64,000 bases of DNA from Actinomadura luteofluorescens (lineage in GTDB: Bacteria; Actinomycetota; Actinomycetes; Streptosporangiales; Streptosporangiaceae), in NCBI RefSeq assembly GCF_013409365.1, contig NZ_JACCBA010000001.1, positions 7,440,001 to 7,504,000 on the forward strand, given 5' to 3'. A program made the translations under genes and the position numbers. The notes beneath the pieces were generated by a model. That model was not told the DNA's origin. It was given only the letters and a program-made list of their open reading frames with translations, and did no database searches. Below are positions 43,291 to 51,763 of the stretch, in pieces (the first letter of the stretch is position 1; the number at the start of each line of letters is the position of its first letter).

Positions 43291-43653
43291 ATGCCGGTGC
43301 CACGCCCGCTCCGCGAGCGCTGCAGGGAGTTCCTCGGGATCGACGGGGAGATCCGCTACATCTTCCCCGCGATGACCTACGGCGGCGGCGCGGGCTTCAT
43401 CTTCGTCGTCACCGGCGACCAGGTCTCGGTGATCTCCACCGGTTCGCTGAGCCGCAGCACCCCGAAGAGCATCTGGGGCAGTTACCCGCGCGGCACCCGG
43501 ATCGGGCCGGTGGAGACGGGCGTCGGCGCGTCGTTCGAGTTCGCGGGCGCCGTGTTCGAGCTCGACGACGAGTACGTCCCGGTCGTCAACGCGGCCGACG
43601 CCGAGGTCTTCGCCCGCGACAGCCTTCCCCGCGACCCGCTGCCCGACCTGTGA
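43291..43653 (+). CDS. Conserved hypothetical protein
   Basis: A 120-residue soluble protein I cannot assign to a characterised family. It starts MPVPRPLRERCREFLGI, then alternating beta strands (RYIFPAMTYGGGAGFIFVVTGDQVSVIS ends in a strand-rich core) and an acidic C-terminus. The small beta-rich pattern could be a bacterial PH-like fold. ATG 43291 is chosen for the GGAGGTG box 11 bases upstream; an in-frame ATG at 43245 is possible. It stands between the efflux operon and the convergent iron permease. Confidence 0.6.
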   Translation: MPVPRPLRERCREFLGIDGEIRYIFPAMTYGGGAGFIFVVTGDQVSVISTGSLSRSTPKSIWGSYPRGTRIGPVETGVGASFEFAGAVFELDDEYVPVVNAADAEVFARDSLPRDPLPDL

Positions 43654-43660
43654 CGCGGCG

Positions 43661-44524
43661 TCAGGACGTCGGCGCCGGCTCGGTGGCCTTGGCCGGGGCG
43701 GGCTTGGACGGCGACGGGTTGCGCAGGAACAGCACCATCACCGGCACCAGGTAGGCCGCCCACATGATCAGCTGAAGCCAGGTGATCTGCGGGGTGACGT
43801 TCAGGACGCCCTGGAAGACGGTCTGCATCCAGTCGCCGGCGCCGCCGAACTTGGCGAAGAAGGCGTGCGGCTCCAGCGCGACCGCGTGCAGGCCGGGGAA
43901 CACCTCGGCCTCCTGGAGGTCGTGGAAGCCGTAGCCGAACACGCCGGCGGCGACGACGATGAGCGCGGCGCCCGTCCAGGTGAAGAACCGCCTGAGGTTG
44001 ATCTTGAGGCCGCCGCGGTAGAGCAGGTAGCCGAGGGCGACGGCGACGGCGAGGCCGAGGAACGCCCCGGTGATCGGCTGGGTGGACCCGCCGGAGGAGT
44101 TGGAGATGTTCGTCCACAGGAACAGCGCGGTCTCCAGGCCCTCGCGCCCGACGGCCAGGAACGCGACGGCGGCGAGGGCGAGCGGGCCGACGTCGAGCGC
44201 GCCCTCCAGCCTGCCCTCCAGTTCGGCCTTCATGAACCGGGCGGTCTTGCGCATCCAGAAGACCATCCAGGTGACCAGCCCCACCGCGACGATCGACAGG
44301 ACGCCGCCGAACAGCTCCTGCGTCTTGAACTGCATCTCCGACGACGCGGCGCTCAGCGCGATCCCGAACCCGCACGCCAGGACGACGGCGGCGCCGATGC
44401 CCGTCCAGACGGGCAGCAGGGCCCGGCGGTTGCCGGTCTTCACCAGGTACGCGATCAGGATGCTCACGACCAGGGCGGCCTCGAGCCCCTCACGCAGGCC
44501 GATGAGGAAGTTGCCCAGCAGCAT
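43661..44524 (-). CDS. efeU: FTR1-family iron permease (EfeU-like)
   Basis: A 287-residue membrane protein with about seven helices. Both REXXE iron-binding motifs are present: GLREGLEAALVVS in helix 1 and VGREGLETALFLW in helix 4. It would import iron in the manner of EfeU/Ftr1. EfeO and EfeB partners are not adjacent, so it either acts alone or with unlinked partners. The promoter region carries a near-consensus DtxR/IdeR box, so it should be repressed by iron-replete conditions. Confidence 0.93.
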   Translation of the reverse strand: MLLGNFLIGLREGLEAALVVSILIAYLVKTGNRRALLPVWTGIGAAVVLACGFGIALSAASSEMQFKTQELFGGVLSIVAVGLVTWMVFWMRKTARFMKAELEGRLEGALDVGPLALAAVAFLAVGREGLETALFLWTNISNSSGGSTQPITGAFLGLAVAVALGYLLYRGGLKINLRRFFTWTGAALIVVAAGVFGYGFHDLQEAEVFPGLHAVALEPHAFFAKFGGAGDWMQTVFQGVLNVTPQITWLQLIMWAAYLVPVMVLFLRNPSPSKPAPAKATEPAPTS

Positions 44525-44556
44525 CGACGCACTCCTCGGGGGGTCACACGGACGTT

Positions 44557-44575
44557 TTAGGCAAAGCTAACCTAA
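44557..44575. promoter_or_regulatory. Iron box (DtxR/IdeR operator)
   Basis: TTAGGCAAAGCTAACCTAA matches the actinobacterial iron-box consensus TTAGGTTAGGCTAACCTAA at 16 of 19 positions. It is centred about 42 bases upstream of the iron permease start codon, where a bound repressor would block transcription. Confidence 0.88.
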
Positions 44576-44614
44576 GCCAGTGTGTGCCTCGCGACCGCCC
44601 CGTGCAAGTCCGGT

Positions 44615-46015
44615 CTAGAGCTCGCCCTTGCCGTCGAGGCGCAGGAACGCCTTGGCGATCGGCTGGGCGGTGAGCTCGACCTGCCAGCCGCGGGCGCCGA
44701 GGTCGCGCAGGGCGTCGCCGATCGCGGACGCCGACGACTCCGGCGGGGGCGTCCACGCCAGCCGGCGGACGAAGTCGGGCTGCACGAGGTTCTCCGACGG
44801 CATCGAGTGCTCGTCGGCGAGCGCGGCGACGACGGCGCGGGCGGCGGTGAGCCGCTTGGCGGCCTCCGGGTCGCGGTCGGCCCAGCGGTGCGCGGGCGGC
44901 GGCCCGTCGCCGGGCAGGTTGGACTCGGGCAGCGCGCGCTCGCCGAGCTCGCGGGCGCGGGCGACGGCGCGCAGCCACGCCGACTGGTGCCGGCGGGCGC
45001 CGCGGCCCCGCATCGTCGGCAGGGCCTGCAGCTCGGCCGGGGTCTTCGGGGACTTCTGCGCCAGCTCGATGATCGCCGCGTCCTGGAGCACCCGGCCGGG
45101 GGACAGGTCCCGCTCCCGGGCGATCTTGTCGCGGGCCTCCCAGACCTCGCGGACGGCGGCGAGCGCGCGCCGGTTGCGCACCCGGTGGATGCCGGACGTG
45201 CGGCGCCACGGGTCGGGACGCGGCGGCTTCGGCGGCGTGGTCAGGATCGCCGCGAACTCCTCCCGCGCCCACTCCAGCTTGCCCGCCGCCTCCAGCTCCT
45301 CCCCGAGCGCGTCGCGCAGCTCGACCAGCAGCTCGACGTCCAGGGCGGCGTAGCGCAACCAGTCCTCCGGGAGGGGGCGCGTCGACCAGTCGGCCGCCGA
45401 GTAGCCCTTCTCCAGCACGAAGCCGAGCACGTTCTCGACCATGGAGCCGAGACCGACACGGGGGTAGCCGAGCAGCCGCCCGGCCAGCTCGGTGTCGAAC
45501 AGCCGGCGCGGGACGAGACCGACCTCGGCCAGGCACGGCAGGTCCTGGTTGGCGGCGTGCAGCACCATCTCGGCGTCGGCGAGCGCGGCGTCCAGCCCGG
45601 ACAGGTCAGGCAAGGCGACCGGGTCGATCAGTGCGGTGCCGGCGCCCGCGCGGCGCAGCTGGATCAGGTAGGCGCGCTGCCCGTACCGGTAGCCGGAGGC
45701 CCGCTCGGCGTCGACCGCGACGGGCCCGGTGCCCGCGGCGAACGCCGCGATGACGCGTTCCAGGTCGGCCGGGGCGGTGAGCACCGGCGGGACGCCCTCG
45801 CGCGGCTCCAGCAGCGGGACGGCGGGGGGACCGGTGTCGGCCTCCAGGGTCGCCGGGCCGGGGTCCGCCCCGGCCGGCCCGGGAACGGTCCCGGGAGGGG
45901 TCGCCGCCGTCTTCTCCGCACCGGCGTCCCGTTCGGGGCCGGTGGCGCGCGTTTCGGACACTCCCACTTCTTCCGTGTTCTCCCCCGCCGCCTCGGTTTC
46001 GGACGCTGTGCTCAC
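44615..46015 (-). CDS. rnd: Ribonuclease D / 3'-5' exonuclease with HRDC domain
   Basis: A protein of about 466 residues. The DEDD exonuclease core shows DxE in VAVDAERASGYRYGQRAYL, the second Asp in HAANQDLPCLAEVG, and the Y...D motif in LRYAALDVELLVEL. An HRDC nucleic-acid-binding domain follows (RALAAVREVWEARDKIARE ... IIELAQKSPKT). About 80 N-terminal residues before PLLEPREGVPPV are low-complexity and acidic. GTG 46015 is my choice but no good ribosome site supports any start. It would process tRNA or other structured RNA 3' ends. DUF3000 lies just upstream, a conserved pairing. Confidence 0.9.
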   Translation of the reverse strand: MSTASETEAAGENTEEVGVSETRATGPERDAGAEKTAATPPGTVPGPAGADPGPATLEADTGPPAVPLLEPREGVPPVLTAPADLERVIAAFAAGTGPVAVDAERASGYRYGQRAYLIQLRRAGAGTALIDPVALPDLSGLDAALADAEMVLHAANQDLPCLAEVGLVPRRLFDTELAGRLLGYPRVGLGSMVENVLGFVLEKGYSAADWSTRPLPEDWLRYAALDVELLVELRDALGEELEAAGKLEWAREEFAAILTTPPKPPRPDPWRRTSGIHRVRNRRALAAVREVWEARDKIARERDLSPGRVLQDAAIIELAQKSPKTPAELQALPTMRGRGARRHQSAWLRAVARARELGERALPESNLPGDGPPPAHRWADRDPEAAKRLTAARAVVAALADEHSMPSENLVQPDFVRRLAWTPPPESSASAIGDALRDLGARGWQVELTAQPIAKAFLRLDGKGEL

Positions 46016-46034
46016 GCCCCCTACCGTACGTGGC

Positions 46035-46601
46035 TCAGCCGCCCCCGCCGCCCGGACGGTCCGGCAGCGAAGCGACACCGGCCGGCGGAAGCCCCGCCGT
46101 GGTGCACATCACCTCGCACCAGGCCAGCACGTGAGCGGTGAGATCGACGCCGGTCGGGGACCACGAGGCGCGCAGCTCCAGCTCCGTGGTGGACGGCTCG
46201 TCGCGCTTGTCGCCGAAGCTCTCCGACACCGCGCGGGTGATCGTCCCCGACACCCCGGCGTAGCCGGCGGGCTCCAGGGCCTCCAGCAGCCAGTCCCACG
46301 CGACGGAGCCGATCAGCTCGTCGGCGGCGATGTCGGGCTCCAGGTCGGCGCGGATGTAGGCGACGACGCGGAAGCCGTTCGTCCATCCGGAGCGGCCGTC
46401 GGGGTCGTACAGGACGATGAGGCGGCCCATGGCGACCTCGGTGTCGTCGTCGCGGTAGACGCTCCCGGACATGGCCGCCGCGTACGGCGCCAGGCTCTGC
46501 GGGGCGGGCATGTCCTCCAGGTCGAGCTCCGGCCGGAGGGCGGGCCCGTCGAGGATCTCGCGCAGCGTGTCGACGGCCCGCTGGAAGGCAGGTGGGTTCA
46601 T
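46035..46601 (-). CDS. DUF3000 family protein
   Basis: A 188-residue actinobacterial protein of the DUF3000 family, soluble, without signal peptide. It begins MNPPAFQRAVDTLREIL, and the conserved core includes VAMGRLIVLYDPDGRSGWTNGFRVVAYIRAD and AADELIGSVAWDWL in the middle. The family regularly lies between hemE and rnd in actinobacteria, as here, but has no known function. Stop to start spacing with rnd is short, suggesting co-transcription. Confidence 0.88.
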   Translation of the reverse strand: MNPPAFQRAVDTLREILDGPALRPELDLEDMPAPQSLAPYAAAMSGSVYRDDDTEVAMGRLIVLYDPDGRSGWTNGFRVVAYIRADLEPDIAADELIGSVAWDWLLEALEPAGYAGVSGTITRAVSESFGDKRDEPSTTELELRASWSPTGVDLTAHVLAWCEVMCTTAGLPPAGVASLPDRPGGGGG

Positions 46602-46752
46602 GGGTGGACCGGCCTGATCGCGGGGGAGTGACGGGTCGCCGGGCACCGGCTCGGGCCGGTGGCGGTGGGACGTGGCGGTGCCGCAGGTAGCGGCGGGTGG
46701 ACGTGGAGGGGAGGCAGGCACGGCACAGGTTTCGTCTCGGGGGCCGGGCCGG

Positions 46753-46977
46753 TCAGGCCACGGCCCGCGCGGTGGCGGCGCGGGCGCGTGAGCGACCGCG
46801 CGCCGGGGCGGTCTCGCGGGCCCGGCGGAGGGCCGGGGCGGTGACGGCGGGTGGCAGGCCGACCAGGACGGCCGAACCGCAGTCGACGCAGGCCCGCTCG
46901 GGGCACTCCTCGCCGTGGCCGTCCTCGCACGGCGGCTGCTCGAACACCCGTTCATCACCGCAGGTGAAGCAGTACAA
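46753..46977 (-). CDS. Small zinc-ribbon-like protein
   Basis: A 74-residue protein beginning MYCFTCGDERVFEQ, with cysteines in a YCFTCG pair and then CEDGHGEECPERACVDCG, a plausible zinc-binding knuckle set. The basic C-terminal tail (RARETAPARGRSRARAATA) could contact nucleic acid. TTG 46977 is the likely start because a perfect GGGAGG box lies seven bases upstream; the open frame extends to 47010. It is transcribed divergently from hemE. Function unknown. Confidence 0.68.
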   Translation of the reverse strand: MYCFTCGDERVFEQPPCEDGHGEECPERACVDCGSAVLVGLPPAVTAPALRRARETAPARGRSRARAATARAVA

Positions 46978-47125
46978 GGGGGAACCTCCCTCGGCTATGA
47001 CACGCATCACGTTCGCACGCGCCGGTGACAGAATGCGGGACTTCGCTCGGCGTGTCCGGAAGTTCGTTGCGCCTCACGCGCCACTCCGGTGCTCTCCCGT
47101 CGGCTTTTCGTGGGACCATCACAAC

Positions 47126-48220
47126 GTGACCGCTGACGCAGCCCGTTCGAACGACCACTCTGCGCGGACGCCTGACGACGGCGGCCTCGCCGAGAGCCCC
47201 TTCCTGCTCGCCTGCCGGCGGCGGCCGGTGCCGCACACGCCGGTGTGGTTCATGCGCCAGGCGGGGCGCTCGCTGCCGGAGTACCTGCGGATCCGCGAGG
47301 GCGTGCCGATGCTGGACTCGTGCGCCCGCCCCGACATGATCGTCGAGATCACGATGCAGCCGGTGCGCCGGTACGCCGTGGACGCCGCGATCTTCTACAG
47401 CGACATCATGGTGCCGCTCCGGGCGGTCGGCGTCGACCTCGACATCAAGCCCGGCGTCGGCCCGGTCATCGCCGATCCCATCCGCGACGCCGCGGGCATG
47501 GACGTCCTGCGCCCCCTCACGCCCGACGACGTCCCGTACGTGACCGAGGCCGTGGAGGGCCTGGTCGGCGAGCTGGGCTCCACGCCGCTCATCGGGTTCG
47601 CGGGGGGCCCGTTCACGCTCGCCTCGTACCTGATCGAGGGCGGCCCGTCCAAGAACCAAGAGCGCACGAAGGCCATGATGTACGGCGAGCCGGAGCTGTG
47701 GGCCCGGCTCATGGAGCGCCTGGCCGACCTCACGATCGCGTTCCTGAAGGTGCAGATCGCGGCCGGGGCGAGCGCCGTGCAGGTCTTCGACTCGTGGGTG
47801 GGCGCGGTCGCCGCGCAGGACTACCGCGAGTCCGTCCTGCCGCACGCCCGCCGCATCTTCGAGGAGATCGAGCCGCTCGGCGTCCCGCGCATCCACTTCG
47901 GCGTCGGGACGGGCGAGCTGCTCGGCCTGATGGGCGAGGCGGGAGCGGACGTCGTCGGCGTCGACTGGCGGGTGCCGCTGGACGAGGCCGTCAGCCGCGT
48001 CGAGCCGGGCAAGGCCCTGCAGGGCAACCTCGACCCGGCGGTCCTCTTCGCCCCGTGGGAGGTCGTGGAGCGCCGCGCCCGCGACGTGCTGGCCCGCGGC
48101 CGCACCGCCGAGGGGCACATCTTCAACCTCGGCCACGGCGTCCTGCCCTCCATGGACCCGGACGTCCTGGCCCGCCTCGCCGACCTCGTCCACGAGGCGA
48201 GCGCCGAAGACGCGCACTAG
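47126..48220 (+). CDS. hemE: Uroporphyrinogen decarboxylase
   Basis: A 364-residue enzyme that converts uroporphyrinogen III to coproporphyrinogen III. The signature PVWFMRQAGRSLPEYLRIR contains the substrate-binding arginines, followed by the catalytic aspartate in DAAIFYSDIMVPL. GFAGGPFTLASYLIEGG and the C-terminal FNLGHGVLP are also typical. GTG 47126 starts an extra low-complexity tail of about 22 residues before the conserved core. It feeds the coproporphyrin route completed by the cgoX-hemQ pair 3.5 kb downstream. Confidence 0.96.
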   Translation: MTADAARSNDHSARTPDDGGLAESPFLLACRRRPVPHTPVWFMRQAGRSLPEYLRIREGVPMLDSCARPDMIVEITMQPVRRYAVDAAIFYSDIMVPLRAVGVDLDIKPGVGPVIADPIRDAAGMDVLRPLTPDDVPYVTEAVEGLVGELGSTPLIGFAGGPFTLASYLIEGGPSKNQERTKAMMYGEPELWARLMERLADLTIAFLKVQIAAGASAVQVFDSWVGAVAAQDYRESVLPHARRIFEEIEPLGVPRIHFGVGTGELLGLMGEAGADVVGVDWRVPLDEAVSRVEPGKALQGNLDPAVLFAPWEVVERRARDVLARGRTAEGHIFNLGHGVLPSMDPDVLARLADLVHEASAEDAH

Positions 48221-48354
48221 CGCGGTGACCACGAACATCCACCGGGCCAGGTGACACGCCGGAAGATCTCGACCGACCCCGGCCCGGACGCCTGGCCGGG
48301 ATCGTGCGGGAAACGATCGTGCCGGTAGGATCTCCCTGATCATGGGGAGCGGGA

Positions 48355-49428
48355 TTGTTCGGGATCTTCAAGCGGCGACGCGGGGACGAGCTGGCGGAGA
48401 TCGAAGCCGAGATCACCGCGTTCGGTGAGGAGCTCGCGCGGTTGCCGCTCGACCTGGGCGAACATGGCGCCGACCTCGACCTGATGGCCGACTACGGTCG
48501 CGCCCTGGACGCGTACGAGCAGGCCAAGCTGGACATCCTGGGCGACCGTGACCGCGGGGACGCCGCCGATGTCCTGCGGAGCCTCGACCGGGGACGCCGC
48601 GCGCTCGCCCGCGCCGAAGCCGCCCTGTCGGGACGGCCCCTCTGCTTCTTCGACCCCCGCCACGGTCCGTCCGTGGACTGCGTCGCATGGGCCCCGCCGG
48701 GCGGCGCCGCGCGCGACGTCCACGTGTGCGCCGCGGACGCGATCCGCCTTACCGAGGGACTGCCGCCGATCGCGACGGGCGTCCGGCCGGAGACCCGCCC
48801 CGAGCGTCCGAGGGACACCGGTGACACGCGTCGGCCACGCGAGCCGAAGCAGGCGCCCCGGCCTCCCCGTCCGGCGGGGCGACCTGGGCCGTTCAAAGTG
48901 GCGCCCCCGAATCTGGGCAAGAAACACCACGTCAAAGGGCGAGGCGACGGCGAAGCGCTGCTGCACCGCCCCGCCTGGGACATTCCGTCGTTGGTCATCG
49001 TCCGTCTCCACGGAAGTGGGCGGATCGAACACGTCCAGCAGGGGAGGGCCGTGCGGCTGGCTAAAGAGCCGGGGCCGTTCCGGATTGTGCAGCCGCTCTC
49101 CCTGCGCACCGACTGGCCCGTCCAACTGCGCATCACGTGCACCGGCACATGGTCGGCATGGTTGCAGGCCGGTGACACCGTTCCGGTCATCGACCGCACC
49201 CTCGCCTCGCGAGGTCCGTTCATCTGCCGCTACGTCGGCGGAGCGGCGCGAATCCAGATGCAGCACAGGGAAGGGGGCAGGTACTCCGTCACCGAACTGA
49301 CCCCGGAGTTCCACCAGGGCTCTCACGTCCTGTCCGGCAAGGGGATCTCGTCCGCCGAAGGTGAGGTGGCGGGCTCGGTCTTCCTCCACGTGGAGGCGAA
49401 GGGCGAATGGGTCATGAGAGTGACCTGA
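48355..49428 (+). CDS. Hypothetical protein with helical N-terminus and beta-rich C-terminus
   Basis: A 357-residue protein I do not recognise. Residues 1-110 are charged and helical (DELAEIEAEITAFGEEL), possibly coiled coil. A proline/arginine-rich linker spans about 140-175. The C-terminal half (about 185-357) is beta-rich with many aromatic residues (VQLRITCTGTWSAWLQAG), reminiscent of sugar- or lipid-binding jelly rolls. No signal peptide or membrane segment. TTG 48355 follows a GGGGAGCGGGA box. Convergent with the DUF4349 gene. Confidence 0.65.
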   Translation: MFGIFKRRRGDELAEIEAEITAFGEELARLPLDLGEHGADLDLMADYGRALDAYEQAKLDILGDRDRGDAADVLRSLDRGRRALARAEAALSGRPLCFFDPRHGPSVDCVAWAPPGGAARDVHVCAADAIRLTEGLPPIATGVRPETRPERPRDTGDTRRPREPKQAPRPPRPAGRPGPFKVAPPNLGKKHHVKGRGDGEALLHRPAWDIPSLVIVRLHGSGRIEHVQQGRAVRLAKEPGPFRIVQPLSLRTDWPVQLRITCTGTWSAWLQAGDTVPVIDRTLASRGPFICRYVGGAARIQMQHREGGRYSVTELTPEFHQGSHVLSGKGISSAEGEVAGSVFLHVEAKGEWVMRVT

Positions 49429-49429
49429 G

Positions 49430-50425
49430 CTAGGCGGGCGGAGGCGGTCCCTGCGGCGGCGCCTGCGAGGGTCCCTCGCCCGCGCCGACGGCAGCCTTCG
49501 CGCTCTGCGGCTCCCTCTCCGGCTCCCTCTCCGGCTCCGGCGCCGGGTCGGCCGCGGAGCGGGCGCGCCGCCGACGGCGCAGCGCGAGCGCCGGCAGCCC
49601 GACCACGGCGGCCGCGACGAGGAACGGCAGCAGCCAGCCCAGCACGGCGGCGACGCCGCCGACGAAAGCGGTGAAGGCGTGCCAGCCGTTCTCCAGCCCG
49701 CCGACGAATCCACCGCGGGGCTCGTCCTTCTCCGCCGGCGCGGCCCTGCTCACGAGCGTCACGGTCACGGTCGCGAACTGCGTGCGGTGCGCGAGCGACT
49801 TCTGGCGCGCCTGGAGCGCCTCCAGGTCGGCCTCCCGCTCGGAGATCTCCTGCTCGATGCTCATGATCTCGCCGACGGAGTTCGCCCGGCCGAGCAGCTT
49901 GCGGAACGACTCCAGCGTGGCCTTCGCGGACCGCACCCGCGCGTCGACGTCGGCCACCTCGCCCGTGACGTCCTCGGCCTGCTGGCTGAGCGACAGCTTG
50001 GTGCCGAGTTCGGTGCCGAGCCGGCCCAGCACCTCGGCGTACCGGTCGCCGGGGATCTTGAGCGCGATCTCGGAGCGGGCCGGGTCGCTCGACGTCGACT
50101 CCCGCTCGACGTAGCCGCCCGCCGCGGCGACCAGCTGCTTGGCCTTGGCGGCGGCGGCCTCCACGTCCCCGGCCCGCACCCGCAGGTCGGCGGTGTGGAC
50201 GACCTCCCGCCCGGTGGGCAGGGGCGCCGCCGTCCGCTTCGCGCCCGCGCTCTGCGGGATGCCCTCGGCGCGGCGGGCGCCGCCGGGGAGGGCGGGGGCC
50301 GTGGCCACGCCCCGGGGGCCGGAGTCCGACGCCCCGGAGGAGTGGTCGCCGCTCCCGCACGCGGCCATGCCCGCGGCCAGCGGCAGGACGACCAAGGCAC
50401 AGGTGATGCTCCTGACGATCCGCAT
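49430..50425 (-). CDS. DUF4349 domain lipoprotein
   Basis: A 331-residue cell-surface protein. The signal peptide ends in LAAGMAACGSG, so it is lipid-anchored. The DUF4349 domain starts near residue 75 (ADLRVRAGDVEAAAAKAKQLV) and includes a coiled-coil segment (IEQEISEREADLEALQAR near 195). A C-terminal membrane helix (VLGWLLPFLVAAAVVGLPAL) and basic stretch RRRRRARS follow. The cytoplasmic tail has an EPEREPEREPQ repeat made by a short DNA duplication. Function unknown; likely envelope-associated. Confidence 0.85.
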   Translation of the reverse strand: MRIVRSITCALVVLPLAAGMAACGSGDHSSGASDSGPRGVATAPALPGGARRAEGIPQSAGAKRTAAPLPTGREVVHTADLRVRAGDVEAAAAKAKQLVAAAGGYVERESTSSDPARSEIALKIPGDRYAEVLGRLGTELGTKLSLSQQAEDVTGEVADVDARVRSAKATLESFRKLLGRANSVGEIMSIEQEISEREADLEALQARQKSLAHRTQFATVTVTLVSRAAPAEKDEPRGGFVGGLENGWHAFTAFVGGVAAVLGWLLPFLVAAAVVGLPALALRRRRRARSAADPAPEPEREPEREPQSAKAAVGAGEGPSQAPPQGPPPPA

Positions 50426-50519
50426 GGGGCTTGGACGGGGTGCGGCGGATCACCGTTCCCCGGGACCGGTCGCGATCCGGGCACGAAGCGGGTACGCGGC
50501 GGTCACAGGCCGTCGTTGG

Positions 50520-51638
50520 TCACGGGCCGTCGGTCAGGACGACCGGACCGCCGATGTTCACGGACCCGAGCGTCCACAGGGCGCCGGTGCCGGGGACGAC
50601 GGCGAGCGCGGTCGCGTAGATGTTGCTCCGGTTGGGCACGGCGGTGGTCGGGACGCGCTCCCAGGTCCCGCCGGAGTAGCGGAGCAGGCCGGGCTTGGCC
50701 GGCTCGTCGAGCGAATGCCCGAGCGCCCACAGCGTCCCGTCCCCGCCCTCGACGATCCTGGTGAGCGCGTTGAGGCCGGGCGGCGGGGCGACGCCCGTCC
50801 AGGCCGTGCCGTCCCAGTGCATCAGGACGGGTGAGGCCGGGGACGTGCGGTAGCTGATGCCGGTGGCCCACGCGTCCGTGGGGGAGAGGGCGATCACGTC
50901 GGTGAAGCCGGTCCCGGGTACGGGCTCGTGCACGGGGACGCTCTGCCAGGAGTGCCCGTCCCAGTGGTGCGCGACGAGCGTCTGGTCGGTGCGGGAGACC
51001 GTGCCGAGGAACCAGATGTCGTCGTCCGCCCGGATGTAGGACGCGTACTGCTGCATGTCCGGGATCGCGGTGATGTGCGTCCAGGTGTCGCCGGTCCGGC
51101 GGTAGACATCCCTTTCGGTGCCGACCCAGACGCCGTCGGCCCTCGCCTGGAGGTTCGCGGCGCGGGCGCCGGACGGCAGCGCCACCTGCTCGAACCGCGA
51201 GCCCGTGAAACGCGCCGCGTAGGGGGCCGTCGTCGCCGGGTCGCCCGGGCCGTACTTCGGGCCGGTGATCCACACGTCCTCCGGCCCGGCCGCGTCGACG
51301 TCGGTGATGGTGCCGCGGCTGGACAGGTTCTGCAGGTCGTACTCGACCCAGCGCGCGTCCTTCCAGCGCCGGACGACGGGGTTTCCGGGGATGCTCTGCC
51401 CGGTCCCCGGGATCGGGCCGGGCACCACCAGTTCGCCCTGGTTCCCGGCGATCCAGACGCTGTCGGGTGAGGCGGCGGCGACGTCGTAGAGGCTGTTGTT
51501 CGGCCAGAAGAACGGCAGCGGGACCGGCGCGAACCCGCCGCGGGACCCGGCCGAAGCGGGGGACGCGAGCCCGCCGGCCGCGAGCGCTCCGGCCGTGAGG
51601 GCGGCCGTGACGAGGAGGGAGGTCTTCCGAGGCATCAT
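50520..51638 (-). CDS. Secreted beta-propeller-like protein
   Basis: A 372-residue secreted protein. The signal peptide MPRKTSLLVTAALTAGALAAG with an AxA cleavage site (SPASAGS) is clear. The rest consists of repeated blades of about 45 residues with W-rich ends (DVWITGPKYG, DDIWFLGTVS, DAWATGISYR, GTLWALGHSL, GALWTLGSVN), a pattern like a seven-bladed propeller with A-x-DVW-type motifs. Possibly a binding or glycan-related extracellular protein. A palindrome lies upstream, between it and the divergent cgoX gene. Confidence 0.78.
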   Translation of the reverse strand: MMPRKTSLLVTAALTAGALAAGGLASPASAGSRGGFAPVPLPFFWPNNSLYDVAAASPDSVWIAGNQGELVVPGPIPGTGQSIPGNPVVRRWKDARWVEYDLQNLSSRGTITDVDAAGPEDVWITGPKYGPGDPATTAPYAARFTGSRFEQVALPSGARAANLQARADGVWVGTERDVYRRTGDTWTHITAIPDMQQYASYIRADDDIWFLGTVSRTDQTLVAHHWDGHSWQSVPVHEPVPGTGFTDVIALSPTDAWATGISYRTSPASPVLMHWDGTAWTGVAPPPGLNALTRIVEGGDGTLWALGHSLDEPAKPGLLRYSGGTWERVPTTAVPNRSNIYATALAVVPGTGALWTLGSVNIGGPVVLTDGP

Positions 51639-51642
51639 GTTT

Positions 51643-51658
51643 GCCAGTATTCACTGGC
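51643..51658. promoter_or_regulatory. Candidate operator between secreted protein and cgoX
   Basis: GCCAGT-ATTC-ACTGGC is a perfect 6-bp inverted repeat four bases upstream of the secreted-protein start codon and about 105 bases upstream of cgoX. It is a possible repressor site or leader hairpin; no regulator is adjacent. Confidence 0.45.
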
Positions 51659-51763
51659 GAGGTATTGGGGATCTTGTCATCTCCGCGACAAAAACCGGGC
51701 GCCGGGCGCGGCGCCGACCCGCCCCGGTGCGCGGTCCGCCGGGGCGTCTGGAAGGCTGGAGGC

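Noticed and set aside
43661..44524. Incomplete EfeUOB system
   Set aside because: All permease motifs and an iron box are intact; stand-alone FTR1 permeases are common enough not to call it broken.
49480..49545. Short GGCTCCCTCTCC direct repeats in the DUF4349 gene
   Set aside because: A small in-frame low-complexity repeat encoding an EPER tail; not notable beyond slippage.
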